Under the pieces are notes generated by a model, which made no database searches, was not told the origin of the DNA, and saw only the letters and a list, made by a program, of their open reading frames with translations. The translations under genes and the position numbers were made by a program. From contig NZ_JAGIYY010000010.1 in NCBI RefSeq assembly GCF_017813335.1, positions 62,001-126,000 on the forward strand: 64,000 nucleotides of DNA, written 5' to 3'. Each line of letters opens with the position of its first letter. Position 1 is the stretch's first letter. The DNA comes from Tianweitania sediminis. Its GTDB lineage: Bacteria; Pseudomonadota; Alphaproteobacteria; Rhizobiales; Rhizobiaceae. Shown piece by piece: positions 37,018 through 47,743 of this stretch.

Positions 37018-38910
37018 CTAAAAGGCGAGCGCCCCGTCGATCGCGGCCCGATTGATGGCAACCGGATACTCGCCCTGCAGCCGAGCAACAAGCTGATCCA
37101 GAAGATCATCAGCCATGCCCGTGTTGAAGCGACGGCGCTGGTCTTCGGGCAGGCTGGCGGCATCGGCGCCGACAGGCTGCGTCACTTCCGTAACCTGGAA
37201 CAGGATCTGCCCGCCGTCTTGCGGAGCCGGGGTGAGGCCCACAGCGCCTTCAACGACGCCAAAGATGGCTGCCACACCCTCGCGGCCGAAATCCACGTCG
37301 TCGGCTTCACGCTTGAGGCCCCGCTTTGTTTGCTTTTCCAGCCCCAGTTCTGTCGCCACCTGGTCTAGCGTCGCGGTTCCGTCGGAAACGCGCTTTTGCA
37401 ATTCCGCCGCTCGAGCTTGCAGCCGGCTTGCGGATTGTTCGTCCTTCCATTCCTCGATAGCCTGGGCGCGGACTTCATCCAGCGTGCGGTCGCGCGGCGG
37501 GATCACCGCATCCACGGCAAAGAAGACATAGCCATTGGCATCTGTTTGGAGTGCCGGATTATCCGCCCCGACATCGGTTTCGAACGCTTCCCGGAGGAGG
37601 TCGGCCGAAGCAGGCAGATCGTCGACGATGGTTCCATCCGGCCGTTGCGCCTGCCGGTCCACCGCTTCCACCGTGGCGACGCGGAGGTTGAGCTGCTGCG
37701 CGGCTTCGCTCAGCGTCGACCCGGCTCCACGCGCATCTTCGAAGCGGTCATGCGCATCGAGAAGGATCCGGTTGGCCTCGCTCAAGGCAAGATCACGGCG
37801 GATCTGCTCGCCCACTTCTGCGAGGGGCCGCACGATCTCGGGGGTGATCTCGGTCACGCGCACGATCACAGGTCCGAAATTGCCTTGCACCACGCCGCTG
37901 GTCTGGCCGGCCTGCAGTCCGAAGGCCGCTTCGGCAATCGCCTGATCGGCAACTTCCGACTTGGCCAGCGTGCCCAACTGGACGTCGTCCATCGTTTTGC
38001 GCTGCCCCTGCACCACGCTTTCGAAAGAAGCTCCGTTGTTCAGGGCCGTGGATGCGGCTTCCGCATCGGCGGCGTTGCTGAAAACAAGCTGCTCGATCCT
38101 GCGGCGTTCCGGCGTGGTGAAGCGCGCCCTATTGGCATCGTAGTCACGCTGCACTTGTTCGTCTGAAATAGACGCAGGATCGGCAATATCGGCCGGCTCC
38201 ATGCGCACATAAGAGATCTTGCGGTACTCGGGAGCTGCAAAGCGAGACTTGTTCGGTTCAAAGAAGGTCTGCAGCTCGGCTTCCGTCGGTTCGGCAATCG
38301 GCTCCACCAAGGAAGGGGGAAGGGTGATGAAGTCGGCTGTTCTGTCTTCGCCACTGTGAAGCGCGACCGCCTGAAGGAAAGCATCAGGAGCGTTCAGGCC
38401 GTCCGAGACGGCTTCCACGATTTGCTGCCGCACTGCTACCTGTTCCCGGTTGAGAAGGTAGTCCTGCGGCCGCATGCCGACCTGGCTTAGCACATACTGG
38501 AACTGCTGCCGGTTGAACTGTCCGTCAGGGCCGTGAAAGGCGGTATCGGATGCCGTCAACGAAGCCACGCGGTCTTCCGAAACGCCTAGACCCATGTCTT
38601 TGGCCTGCTCGTCGAGCAGGGCGCCGGCCACCAGCTGCGCGATGACCTGGTTTTCGATGCCGAAGCTGCGCGCTTGTTCGCGGGTGATCTGCATTCCCAG
38701 CTGCTGCGAATAAAGGCTGAGCTGCCGGTCATAGGCAAGTCGGAAGTCCTGCTGCGAGACGCGGGTGTCCCCGGCCGTGATGACGCTGCTGGCTGCACCA
38801 CCGCTGACCATTTGGGCCGAAATGCCCCAAACGGCGAAGCTGATCACAAGAAGGACCAGCAGCAGCTTGGCGACCCAGGTCCCGGCAGCGCTTCGAAGGA
38901 ATGACAGCAT
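37018..38910 (-). CDS. ppiD: PpiD/SurA-type membrane-anchored periplasmic peptidyl-prolyl isomerase
   Basis: A 630-residue chaperone anchored by one N-terminal helix (about 14-33), with the rest in the periplasm. A SurA_N-like chaperone region (about 45-200) contains [15 protein letters not shown] and [15 protein letters not shown] degenerate parvulin-like domain (about 240-380) follows. It should help outer-membrane proteins fold as they leave the Sec channel. The start is the ATG giving [12 protein letters not shown]; the open frame extends 140 codons upstream across the promoter region into tpiA and is not coding. It leads the trp-moa operon and is divergent from tpiA. Confidence 0.9.
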   Translation of the reverse strand: MLSFLRSAAGTWVAKLLLVLLVISFAVWGISAQMVSGGAASSVITAGDTRVSQQDFRLAYDRQLSLYSQQLGMQITREQARSFGIENQVIAQLVAGALLDEQAKDMGLGVSEDRVASLTASDTAFHGPDGQFNRQQFQYVLSQVGMRPQDYLLNREQVAVRQQIVEAVSDGLNAPDAFLQAVALHSGEDRTADFITLPPSLVEPIAEPTEAELQTFFEPNKSRFAAPEYRKISYVRMEPADIADPASISDEQVQRDYDANRARFTTPERRRIEQLVFSNAADAEAASTALNNGASFESVVQGQRKTMDDVQLGTLAKSEVADQAIAEAAFGLQAGQTSGVVQGNFGPVIVRVTEITPEIVRPLAEVGEQIRRDLALSEANRILLDAHDRFEDARGAGSTLSEAAQQLNLRVATVEAVDRQAQRPDGTIVDDLPASADLLREAFETDVGADNPALQTDANGYVFFAVDAVIPPRDRTLDEVRAQAIEEWKDEQSASRLQARAAELQKRVSDGTATLDQVATELGLEKQTKRGLKREADDVDFGREGVAAIFGVVEGAVGLTPAPQDGGQILFQVTEVTQPVGADAASLPEDQRRRFNTGMADDLLDQLVARLQGEYPVAINRAAIDGALAF

Positions 38911-39052
38911 AAAGAGTTCCGTAGCTCGATCGGCGGCCCTTTGAATGGGCCATGTCAAGCGTCGGGCAATAACCCGCCCGGCCGGCAGTGTCGATTGCTT
39001 TGTACCGGCAATTTGATACGGAAGCAGCTTCAGGGAGCATCGAGGAGGAACC

Positions 39053-39820
39053 ATGACCCCGGGCATACGACCGCTTGTAGCCGGCAATTGGAAGATGAAC
39101 GGCTTGGGCGCTTCCCTGGACGAGCTGTCGCGGATCGCGCAGGGTTTCATGCATGGGCTGGATGCGGAAACCGAAGCCCTGATCTGTGTCCCGGACACGC
39201 TTCTTTCGCGCGCGGTTGAACGCACAAAAGGAACACCGGTGCGGATCGGCGCGCAGAACTGCCACACGGCCGAAAGCGGCGCGCACACCGGCGACGTTTC
39301 CGCCGAGATGCTCAGGGATGCGGGTGCCAAATATGTGATCGTCGGCCATTCGGAGCGCCGTACCGATCACAAGGAAACGGACGAACTGGTGCGGGCGAAA
39401 GCAGAAGCCGCCTGGCGGGCCGGACTGGAAGCGATCTTGTGCATCGGGGAGACCCGTGACCAACGCGACGCGGGGCAAGCCCTGCAGGTTCTTTCGCGGC
39501 AGGTTGCCGGCTCGGTGCCGAGAACGGCCACCGGGCACAACCTGGTTCTTGCCTACGAACCTGTTTGGGCGATCGGAACCGGCTTGACGCCCACGGTCGG
39601 CGATGTTGCAGCCGCGCATGCCCATATCCGGGGAGAACTTTCGAAGCTGATCGGCGATCAGGCGGCTCGAATCCGAATCCTTTATGGTGGTTCGGTGAAG
39701 CCCTCAAACGCCCGCGAGCTCTTGTCGATCGAGAATGTCGATGGGGCGCTTGTGGGCGGTGCAAGCCTGAAGGCTTCAGACTTCCTCGCCATTGCGGAAG
39801 CCTATCAACAGCTGCCCTAA
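39053..39820 (+). CDS. tpiA: Triosephosphate isomerase
   Basis: A 255-residue glycolytic enzyme. The active-site residues are visible: the Lys in GNWKMNG, the His in VGHSERR, and the Glu in [11 protein letters not shown], plus the phosphate loop near YGGSVKPSN. The ATG is preceded by GAGGAGGAACC. It is divergent from ppiD, with 142 bp shared upstream, and is followed 160 bp later by secG, the common order in Rhizobiales. Confidence 0.97.
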   Translation: MTPGIRPLVAGNWKMNGLGASLDELSRIAQGFMHGLDAETEALICVPDTLLSRAVERTKGTPVRIGAQNCHTAESGAHTGDVSAEMLRDAGAKYVIVGHSERRTDHKETDELVRAKAEAAWRAGLEAILCIGETRDQRDAGQALQVLSRQVAGSVPRTATGHNLVLAYEPVWAIGTGLTPTVGDVAAAHAHIRGELSKLIGDQAARIRILYGGSVKPSNARELLSIENVDGALVGGASLKASDFLAIAEAYQQLP

Positions 39821-39980
39821 CGCGGGTTGCAGGGCTCTTTCACCGGCACCATATCAGCCCCGCGCCCGAGCGTGTCGTTACGCGGCGGGCGGCGCAGGGC
39901 TTGGATTGACGGCGGATTGCGTGTAGGAGCCGCCCAACAATCAAGCGGGCTGTCTAGCCGCAGGATCTTCCGGAACCATC

Positions 39981-40460
39981 ATGCAGACCATTCTTATCGT
40001 CATTCATCTTTTGGTGGTGCTCGCCCTCGTTGCCGTTGTTCTTCTGCAGCGATCCGAAGGTGGCGGACTGGGGATTGGCGGCGGCTCGGGTTTCATGACG
40101 GCGCGGGGTGCCGCCAACGCACTCACTCGAACCACGGCGATCCTCGCCACGGCCTTTTTCGTGACTTCGCTCGCGCTGTCCATTGTGGCGCGCTACTACG
40201 GTGACAATCCGCTCGATATTCTTGACCGCCTTCCAAACAACCAGCCGGGGCAGACGCAGCCTGTTGGCGGCGGCGGCAATGGCGTTCTGGATCAGCTTGG
40301 CGGCAGCGCCACGCCAGCCGCACCAGCAACGATCACTGAACCCACTCCTGCACCGGTAACGCCGCCTTCAGGTGATGTGGCACCGGTTTCCCCGGCCCCC
40401 GCTCAACAAGCTCCTGCTGCGCAGCCTCCTGCGGATGCCGGCGTTCCTTCAGGGCAGTAG
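39981..40460 (+). CDS. secG: Preprotein translocase subunit SecG
   Basis: A 159-residue SecG. It has two transmembrane helices (about 2-22 and 50-70) around the conserved LLQRSEGGGLGIGGGSGFMT loop. The C-terminal tail (about 85-159) is a long Pro/Ala/Gly/Gln-rich extension, as is usual in rhizobia and longer than the E. coli protein. It assists SecYEG during protein export. A terminator lies 27 bp downstream, so tpiA-secG form a short unit. Confidence 0.93.
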   Translation: MQTILIVIHLLVVLALVAVVLLQRSEGGGLGIGGGSGFMTARGAANALTRTTAILATAFFVTSLALSIVARYYGDNPLDILDRLPNNQPGQTQPVGGGGNGVLDQLGGSATPAAPATITEPTPAPVTPPSGDVAPVSPAPAQQAPAAQPPADAGVPSGQ

Positions 40461-40486
40461 TCGGCTGGAGTGTGGAAGGTTTAATG

Positions 40487-40511
40487 AAGGTCCGCTGCGG
40501 CGGACCTTTTT
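40487..40511 (+). terminator. Rho-independent terminator after secG
   Basis: AAGGTCCGC and GCGGACCTT form a 9-bp stem around a TGCG loop, followed by five T. It begins 27 bp after the secG stop. Confidence 0.9.
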
Positions 40512-40710
40512 GCTTTCCGAGTAACGCCCTTTGTGACCAAACAGTCACAGCCGGAGCTGAATAGCAAAACCGGGCTGCGTTCGGCGCCGCCGCGGACGCG
40601 TTGGATCTTGAGCGGCGGGCAACAAAGCATTACGACCATTTCTTGAGGGTGGCGCTATGGCGGGCGCCGTTGCGCGAGTCGCTCTCTTTAATCGATCTCA
40701 GGTTCGTCTC

Positions 40711-41667
40711 ATGCTGCTCCGTGACTTCGTCATTGCCGGGTTCTGCTCGGCCGTTGTTTTCGCCACGCCTGCCCTTGCACGCGACGGTGATAATCCGCAC
40801 AGCGCTCATCCGCAGCGTGTTGTGTCGGTGGAAACCACCGGCTCGACACCGAAAGCGTCAAAGCAGGCGGAAAGTTCGAAACGAGCTGATAACCGCAAGG
40901 GCGACAAGGCACAGCCGAAGAAGTCGGCCAACGCCGCCAAATCCACCAAGCGCCAGAAGCAGTTCGAAGCTGAACGGGCGGCCAAGCCGGTAAAGTCCGC
41001 AGCCAAGGCAATCCCCGTTTCAACGATGCCGACCGTGGATGTTGCGCTTGAAGGCAACAACGGCGAGTTGCGCAGCAGCGACAGGCCGCGCGGCGGCTTC
41101 TTTGACACAATCTTCGGCAAGGATGCCCCGCGCTACCTGCCGGAAACCACCACGCTCGACACCAAGCTCGCGGCGCGCTCTGCCGCGAAGCCTTTCACCG
41201 TTCGTCCCGAGTTCCAGCCGCAAACGGTGGCCTTCTCCGGTTATGAGCGCGGCACCATCGTGATCGATACCACTAGCCGCTACCTTTACCTTGTGGAGTC
41301 ACGTGACACGGCGCGCCGCTATGCCATCGCTGTCGGCAAGGAAGGCCTTGCCTTCAAGGGCACTGCCAAGGTCGGCGACAAGCAGGAATGGCCGCGCTGG
41401 TTCCCCACAAAGGAGATGCAGGAGCGTGAGCCGAAGAAATATGGGCCCTATAAGGACGGCATGAACGGCGGTCCGGACAATCCGCTCGGCGCGCGCGCGA
41501 TCTACCTTTACCAGGGCAAGCTTGATACCCATATCCGCATCCATGGCACCAACCAGCCGCAGAGCATTGGCAGCGCCTCCTCCAACGGATGCTTCCGCAT
41601 GATCAACGATCACGTCATGGATCTTTACAATCGCGTGCCGATGGGCACGGAGGTCGTCGTTCTCTAG
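40711..41667 (+). CDS. L,D-transpeptidase (YkuD family), secreted
   Basis: A 318-residue periplasmic enzyme that forms 3-3 crosslinks in peptidoglycan or links proteins to it. Residues 1-23 are a signal peptide (ATPALA before RDGD). Residues about 30-120 are a Lys/Ala/Ser-rich linker. The YkuD domain occupies about 180-318 and carries the catalytic HGTNQPQSIGSASSNGCFRM block, with the conserved His, Ser-Asn-Gly-Cys and Arg. The start is the ATG giving MLLRDFVIAG; an 18-codon longer frame would spoil the signal peptide. It has its own terminator, so it is probably monocistronic. Confidence 0.9.
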   Translation: MLLRDFVIAGFCSAVVFATPALARDGDNPHSAHPQRVVSVETTGSTPKASKQAESSKRADNRKGDKAQPKKSANAAKSTKRQKQFEAERAAKPVKSAAKAIPVSTMPTVDVALEGNNGELRSSDRPRGGFFDTIFGKDAPRYLPETTTLDTKLAARSAAKPFTVRPEFQPQTVAFSGYERGTIVIDTTSRYLYLVESRDTARRYAIAVGKEGLAFKGTAKVGDKQEWPRWFPTKEMQEREPKKYGPYKDGMNGGPDNPLGARAIYLYQGKLDTHIRIHGTNQPQSIGSASSNGCFRMINDHVMDLYNRVPMGTEVVVL

Positions 41668-41690
41668 GCGATCAAGGCCAAGGCATATCC

Positions 41691-41721
41691 GAGAGGCCGG
41701 CTCGCCGGCCTCTTTTCTTTT
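41691..41721 (+). terminator. Rho-independent terminator after the L,D-transpeptidase gene
   Basis: GAGGCCGG and CCGGCCTC form the stem with a short CTCG loop, followed by TTTTCTTTTG. It starts 24 bp after the stop codon. Confidence 0.9.
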
Positions 41722-41726
41722 GTTCA

Positions 41727-41755
41727 CAGTGTCATGGCGCGAAGGCATGACACTG
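41727..41755. promoter_or_regulatory. Perfect 10-bp inverted repeat upstream of pyrG
   Basis: CAGTGTCATG and CATGACACTG are separated by nine bases. The repeat lies between the terminator of the preceding gene and pyrG, ending 50 bp before the pyrG start. There is no T tract after it, so it looks more like an operator or 5' UTR hairpin than a terminator. Confidence 0.4.
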
Positions 41756-41793
41756 CCGATTTTGTTCTGGCGGAATCGATCCGCCCCAGCTAA

Positions 41794-43434
<1,641 letters not shown>

Positions 43435-43457
43435 ACAGTTCAGGCAGACCGCCCATC

Positions 43458-44351
43458 ATGAGCAACCAACTTCGACCCCTCGACCATCTTGTTCTGCCCG
43501 TCGCCGATCTGACGGTTGCCGAACAACGCTACGCTGCGCTTGGCTTCACCGTCGCGCCGCGCGGTGAACACCCGTTTGGCACGGTCAATGCCTGCGTTTA
43601 TCTTTCCGATGACACATTCCTCGAGCCGCTCGCCGTTGGCAATGCCGACGCCGCAACCACGGCCGTCGAAAGCGGCAACGTGTTTGTCAGCCACCACACG
43701 AAGTACCAAACCCGCGCCGGTCAGGAAGGCTTTTCCGCACTCGTGCTTGGAACCCTGGATGCTGCGGCGGACCACGAGCGCTTCAGGGCTGAGGGGATAT
43801 CCGGAGGCGACATGCTGCGCTTCTCGCGACCGTTCATCGGGAAAGATGGTTCAAGCGGCGAGGCGACTTTCCTGCTGGCCTTCGCGGCGGATCTGCGGGC
43901 GCCAGACGCGCTGTTCTTCACTTGCGAACGGATCGGCGTTCCGAAAGTTGATCGTGCCCCGCTGACGGAGCATGCCAATGGCGCGGCGCGGTTGAAGCGC
44001 GTCATCCTCGTTGCGCCCGAACCGCAGCTCTTTGAAACGCTTTTCACGAAGCTGCTGGACGATGCTGCGGTCGTGCCGACATCAAGCGGCTTCAAGATTG
44101 CCACGGCAACAACCGACATCGAGGTGCTTGAACCAAAAGCCGCCGCCACGCTTTTGGGAACTGAAACCTGGGATGCGTTCGACCCCACGCTGCAATTGGC
44201 TGCTGTCGAATTCGCCGTTTCCGATCTCGGGGCGACTGGCGAACTGCTTCAGCGCAAGGGCATCGCCAGTGATCAGCGGAATGGAATCATCTGCGTTGCG
44301 CCCGCACCCGGACAGGGCGTTCCATTCCTGTTTTCCGAGGACGGTCGATGA
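43458..44351 (+). CDS. VOC superfamily (glyoxalase-like) protein
   Basis: A 297-residue cytoplasmic protein of the glyoxalase-like type, with the opening LRPLDHLVLPVADLTVAEQRYAALGF reduced here to LDHLVLPVADL as the key motif. Two VOC-type halves (about 8-150 and 170-290) are suggested by repeated beta-alpha-beta segments. The substrate is unknown. The start was placed at the ATG giving MSNQLRP; a GTG nine codons upstream overlapping the pyrG stop (GTGA) is possible. The stop overlaps the kdsA ATG (ATGA), so it is translated with kdsA, but no role in Kdo synthesis is known. Confidence 0.82.
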   Translation: MSNQLRPLDHLVLPVADLTVAEQRYAALGFTVAPRGEHPFGTVNACVYLSDDTFLEPLAVGNADAATTAVESGNVFVSHHTKYQTRAGQEGFSALVLGTLDAAADHERFRAEGISGGDMLRFSRPFIGKDGSSGEATFLLAFAADLRAPDALFFTCERIGVPKVDRAPLTEHANGAARLKRVILVAPEPQLFETLFTKLLDDAAVVPTSSGFKIATATTDIEVLEPKAAATLLGTETWDAFDPTLQLAAVEFAVSDLGATGELLQRKGIASDQRNGIICVAPAPGQGVPFLFSEDGR

Positions 44352-45193
44352 CGACGATGCCCAACGCGCAAGTTTCTGTCGGCAATGTGCGGTTCGGGAA
44401 TGACCTGCCGCTAACGCTGATCGCCGGACCATGCCAGCTTGAAACGCGGCAGCACGCTTTCGATATGGCCGGTGCACTGAAGGAGATCGCAACACGGCTC
44501 GGCATCGGCCTTGTTTACAAGTCGAGCTTCGACAAGGCGAACCGGACCTCGCTCGGTGGAAAGCGAGGGGCAGGCCTCGATGCCGCGCTGCCGATCTTTG
44601 CCGATATCAAGAAGGACCTTGGGCTTCCGATCCTCACCGACGTCCACACGGAAGAGCAGTGCGCCCTCGCTGGAGAAGTCGTCGATATCCTTCAGATCCC
44701 TGCTTTTCTCTGCCGGCAAACGGACCTGCTGGTTGCCGCGGCCCGGACCGGGAAAGTGGTCAACATCAAGAAGGGTCAGTTCCTGGCGCCTTGGGACATG
44801 AAGAACGTGGTGGCAAAGGTTACCGAGTCCGGCAATGCCAACGTTCTTACAACCGAGCGCGGCGTGTCCTTCGGCTACAACACGCTCGTGTCCGACATGC
44901 GCGCTCTTCCGGTGCTTCGCCAGATCGGTGCTCCGGTTGTTTTCGACGCCACTCATTCGGTGCAACAGCCAGGCGGGCAAGGTGGCTCGTCGGGGGGGGA
45001 CCGCCGGTATGTCGAGACGCTGGCGCGCGCTGCCGTTGCGGTTGGTGTTTCCGCAGTCTTCATCGAAACGCATCAGGATCCGGACCATGCTCCGTCTGAT
45101 GGGCCCAACATGGTGCGGCTCGGCGACATGGAGGCGCTGCTCACGCGCTTGACGGCGTTTGACCGCGTCGCAAAGCAGGCAAGCCCAAGCTGA
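44348..45193 (+). CDS. kdsA: 3-deoxy-8-phosphooctulonate (Kdo-8-P) synthase
   Basis: A 281-residue enzyme that condenses PEP with arabinose-5-phosphate to make Kdo-8-P for the lipopolysaccharide inner core. Diagnostic segments are IAGPCQLE, FDKANRTS, IPAFLCRQTDLL and FDATHSVQQPGG. It overlaps the VOC gene by four bases. In many rhizobia eno follows; here a small acidic protein gene follows after 111 bp. Confidence 0.96.
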   Translation: MTTMPNAQVSVGNVRFGNDLPLTLIAGPCQLETRQHAFDMAGALKEIATRLGIGLVYKSSFDKANRTSLGGKRGAGLDAALPIFADIKKDLGLPILTDVHTEEQCALAGEVVDILQIPAFLCRQTDLLVAAARTGKVVNIKKGQFLAPWDMKNVVAKVTESGNANVLTTERGVSFGYNTLVSDMRALPVLRQIGAPVVFDATHSVQQPGGQGGSSGGDRRYVETLARAAVAVGVSAVFIETHQDPDHAPSDGPNMVRLGDMEALLTRLTAFDRVAKQASPS

Positions 45194-45304
45194 ACTTTCG
45201 TAAACTGCGCTCGGTACTAAGCACGCAATATTAGGAGGAACGCGTTACAACGCATCCAAATGCTGGCTCATGTGTTGTTGTGACATGATCCGCCAGGTGC
45301 GCTG

Positions 45305-45757
45305 ATGACGACCTCTGACCGCGACTTTGCTTTATTGCTGGACGAACTGCTCGCATCGGCGACGATTGTCGATGATCAGCCTTTGTCGGCAACGAAGGTC
45401 AGTGTTGACTATCTTGCCGTTGCTGACGAACTCAACCACATCTCGATCACCCCGGATGAGGCGGTTGCGGAGTACCACTCGCTTGACGAGCAAACGCCGC
45501 CAATCGAACCCAAGCTGGAGGAGATCGTCACTGTCGGGGATCTGCCGTCCATCGAGCCCGAAGAAATCGCGCGCGAACTCTGCATTGCGCGCGTGAGGGT
45601 CCCGCATGAACTCGACCGCATCCGCCGCGACTTCGCCTTCATCAATCATCCCGACCGGGTGGAAACCTGGGCCCGGTCGCGAGCCGAAATCCGCATGCAG
45701 ATCGCGAACCAGCTGATCGACGATGCCAAGAAACGTTTGGCCGGGAGCTTGGTCTGA
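45305..45757 (+). CDS. Uncharacterised 150-residue protein with a C-terminal HPD (J-domain-like) motif
   Basis: Its function is not recognised. The first 95 residues are acidic and of low complexity in charge (many Asp/Glu). The C-terminal 55 residues are helical and basic, and contain RRDFAFINHPDRVE with His115-Pro116-Asp117, the tripeptide that stimulates Hsp70 ATPase in J-domains. The region before it (HELDRIRRDFA) resembles J-domain helix II. The helix after it is also basic. It may be a divergent DnaJ-like cochaperone, but the domain is short. It lies between kdsA and the convergent tRNA-Leu gene. Confidence 0.65.
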   Translation: MTTSDRDFALLLDELLASATIVDDQPLSATKVSVDYLAVADELNHISITPDEAVAEYHSLDEQTPPIEPKLEEIVTVGDLPSIEPEEIARELCIARVRVPHELDRIRRDFAFINHPDRVETWARSRAEIRMQIANQLIDDAKKRLAGSLV

Positions 45758-45771
45758 CGGCCTCTGCGTGG

Positions 45772-45854
45772 TGCGGGCGACGGGAATCGAACCCGTACGA
45801 TCAAAGATCGAGGGATTTTAAGTCCCTTGCGTCTACCAATTCCGCCACGCCCGC
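45772..45854 (-). tRNA. tRNA-Leu (anticodon TAA)
   Basis: Read on the minus strand, GCGGGCG opens the acceptor stem and pairs with CGCCCGC at the end. The D arm contains GGTAGACGC. The anticodon arm is AGGGA-CTTAAAA-TCCCT, giving TAA. A long variable arm (CGATC-TTT-GATCG) marks a class II tRNA, and the T arm is ACGGGTTCGATTCCCGT. CCA is encoded at 45769-45771. It lies 18 bp after the hydrolase stop on the same strand. Confidence 0.97.
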
Positions 45855-45872
45855 AACGCACGGTTTCAGCCC

Positions 45873-46865
45873 CTAGCTCACCGTGAGTGGCGGATCAACA
45901 ATGAATGCGCGCTGTGCCACCCGCCTGATGAAGGCGACCACGCGCTCTGTTTCGCTGTACTGGGGCATGTGTCCAATCCCGTCCAGCAGTTCGAGGTCAA
46001 GCTCCTCCACCTGATCGAGCATGGGAAGCCCGTGTTCGCGGTAGTCGAGGACGCGGTCGGCCGTTCCGAACAGGATGCCGATGGGTAGCGAAAGCTCCCG
46101 GTAGCGGGACTGCTGGCGGGCGAGATCAAGAGGAATCGCGACTGCATCACTCGATGTCGCGTAGAAATGGCTGGGCCGCATGCCAAGAATTGCCCCACCT
46201 TCGACTGCGAAATCCTGAGGCGCTTTCTGTGGGCCGAACACGAAGTCGAGTGTGGCTTCTGAATGGCGCATCGACAGGGGCACCGCGAAGGAGTGGGCGA
46301 TGAAGCGGCGCAGCAGCGGGTTCGGAATGTAGAGGCTTCGAAATTCCGGGCGCAGTGTTTGGACCGGCTGCGTCAACGGTGAAATCAGGGCGAGTCCCCC
46401 GACGCTTTCCGGAAAGTCCAGCGCGGTGGCAAGGGCAACTGCGCCGCCAAGCGAGTGCCCGACAAGCAGAGGGCGCTCCAAACCAAGCTTTTCGATGATG
46501 TCGCGGATCAGCCTCGCTTGTTCCGTCAATCGACCCGTCATGCCCCGAGCGCGGGAAGAATGGCCGGAACCGGCCCGGTCAATCGCGATCAGCCGATATC
46601 CCGGCCCGAAAGCCTCCATGAGCGGCCTGCGCATATGGTGGTGATGTCCGCCAAGGCCATGGATGAAGAGGATCGGTCGACCTTCGCCGATCTCGTAGTA
46701 GTGAATGCGATTGCCGTCGACCTCGAGGAACTGGCCCATCGCAGGCGCCAGGCGGTTTGCCATGCGCGCGATGCGCCGGGTCGAGACCACGCCCCAGCCG
46801 ATCACGATCAGGGCAAGAAGAAGCAGAAGCGCAAGAACGACAAAGAGAATGCTTGAAGCTGTCAT
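45873..46865 (-). CDS. Alpha/beta hydrolase with N-terminal membrane anchor
   Basis: A 330-residue protein. One hydrophobic helix (about 5-26) anchors it to the membrane. The alpha/beta-hydrolase fold (about 45-320) has the oxyanion segment FIHGLGGHHHH, the nucleophile elbow GHSLGG, a probable acid in FGTADRVLD and the catalytic His in GIGHMPQ. The substrate is unknown; the fold covers esterases, haloperoxidase-like and other hydrolases. The start is the ATG giving MTASSILFVV; the 17-codon upstream extension overlaps the wrbA terminator region. tRNA-Leu follows on the same strand. Confidence 0.85.
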   Translation of the reverse strand: MTASSILFVVLALLLLLALIVIGWGVVSTRRIARMANRLAPAMGQFLEVDGNRIHYYEIGEGRPILFIHGLGGHHHHMRRPLMEAFGPGYRLIAIDRAGSGHSSRARGMTGRLTEQARLIRDIIEKLGLERPLLVGHSLGGAVALATALDFPESVGGLALISPLTQPVQTLRPEFRSLYIPNPLLRRFIAHSFAVPLSMRHSEATLDFVFGPQKAPQDFAVEGGAILGMRPSHFYATSSDAVAIPLDLARQQSRYRELSLPIGILFGTADRVLDYREHGLPMLDQVEELDLELLDGIGHMPQYSETERVVAFIRRVAQRAFIVDPPLTVS

Positions 46866-46921
46866 GGGTGCCAATTGCGTTGACAGGCAAATTAGCCCGT
46901 CGAACCCCTGCGGCAAGGCTG

Positions 46922-46948
46922 AAAAAGAAAGGGCAGCCGAAGCTGCCC
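46922..46948 (-). terminator. Rho-independent terminator after wrbA
   Basis: On the minus strand GGGCAGC-TTCG-GCTGCCC is followed by TTTCTTTTT. It lies 27 bp after the wrbA stop and separates wrbA from the hydrolase gene. Confidence 0.9.
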
Positions 46949-46974
46949 GTTCTCCTGAATCAGAGCGACGACGC

Positions 46975-47574
46975 TTACCCGTGCAGCTTGATGGCGATCT
47001 CGGCCACGCGCTTGCCCTGGAACGTTGCGCCTTCGAGCTCCTGAGCCGATGGCTGGCGCGACCCGTCTCCGTCGGACGTGGTCGTCATGCCGTATGGAGC
47101 GCCGCCGCGCACGACGTCATTGCCCATCTGGCCTTGGTAAGCATAGGAAAGCGGAACGATGACCATGCCATGGTGCTGCAGCATGATCTGGGTCGTTACC
47201 AAGGCGATCTCTGCGCCACCATGCTGCGTTGCAGTTGAAGCCATGACGGAGCCCACCTTGTTCACAAGCGCGCCCTTGGCCCAGAGCGGACCGGTCTGAT
47301 CGAAGAAGTTCTTGAGCTGCGCGGCCATGGCGCCGTAGCGGGTGGAAGCGCCCACAATGATCGCGTCATAGTTTTCCAGTTCGAGCGGATCAGCGATGGG
47401 GGCGTCCTGGTCGAGCTTGTAGTGTGCCGCCTTGGCGACTTCGACCGGTACCAGTTCGGGCACCCGCTTGATTGTCACATCGGCCCCTGCAGACCTTGCG
47501 CCTTCCGCAGCCGCTTTCGCCATCTGCTCCATATGGCCCCAGCTGGAGTAATAGATCACGAGTACCTTTGCCAT
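46975..47574 (-). CDS. wrbA: NAD(P)H:quinone oxidoreductase WrbA (type IV)
   Basis: A 199-residue flavodoxin-like FMN enzyme that reduces quinones by two electrons, protecting against oxidative stress. It opens [18 protein letters not shown] (FMN phosphate loop) and has the WrbA block [23 protein letters not shown] and a terminal region with GGAPYG. The length matches the family. It is divergent from the CinA-like gene, with a 169-bp region between the starts, and is closed by its own terminator. Confidence 0.95.
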   Translation of the reverse strand: MAKVLVIYYSSWGHMEQMAKAAAEGARSAGADVTIKRVPELVPVEVAKAAHYKLDQDAPIADPLELENYDAIIVGASTRYGAMAAQLKNFFDQTGPLWAKGALVNKVGSVMASTATQHGGAEIALVTTQIMLQHHGMVIVPLSYAYQGQMGNDVVRGGAPYGMTTTSDGDGSRQPSAQELEGATFQGKRVAEIAIKLHG

Positions 47575-47743
47575 TTCACGGCTCCTTGGAAATCAGTGGT
47601 CGGGTCAGTCAGGACCGGCAGATAGCACCACCATCGTTCATTGTAAGGTCTGCATCAGCCGACACATCGTTCATGAAAGTGGAACCATTGCGGCGCGCCG
47701 ACAACCCACGTACATCGTGATTCAGAGCCCAAAGGAATGCCGT

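Noticed and set aside
37010-37020. trp attenuator before trpD
   Set aside because: Only 2 bp separate the ppiD-like stop from the trpD start, leaving no room for a leader.
45769-45854. tRNA-Leu as an attachment site for an island
   Set aside because: No repeated tRNA 3' end, integrase or island-like content is visible on either side.
45646-45861. Small reading frame across tRNA-Leu
   Set aside because: It runs through the tRNA and the 3' end of the opposite gene; a well-known type of spurious ORF.
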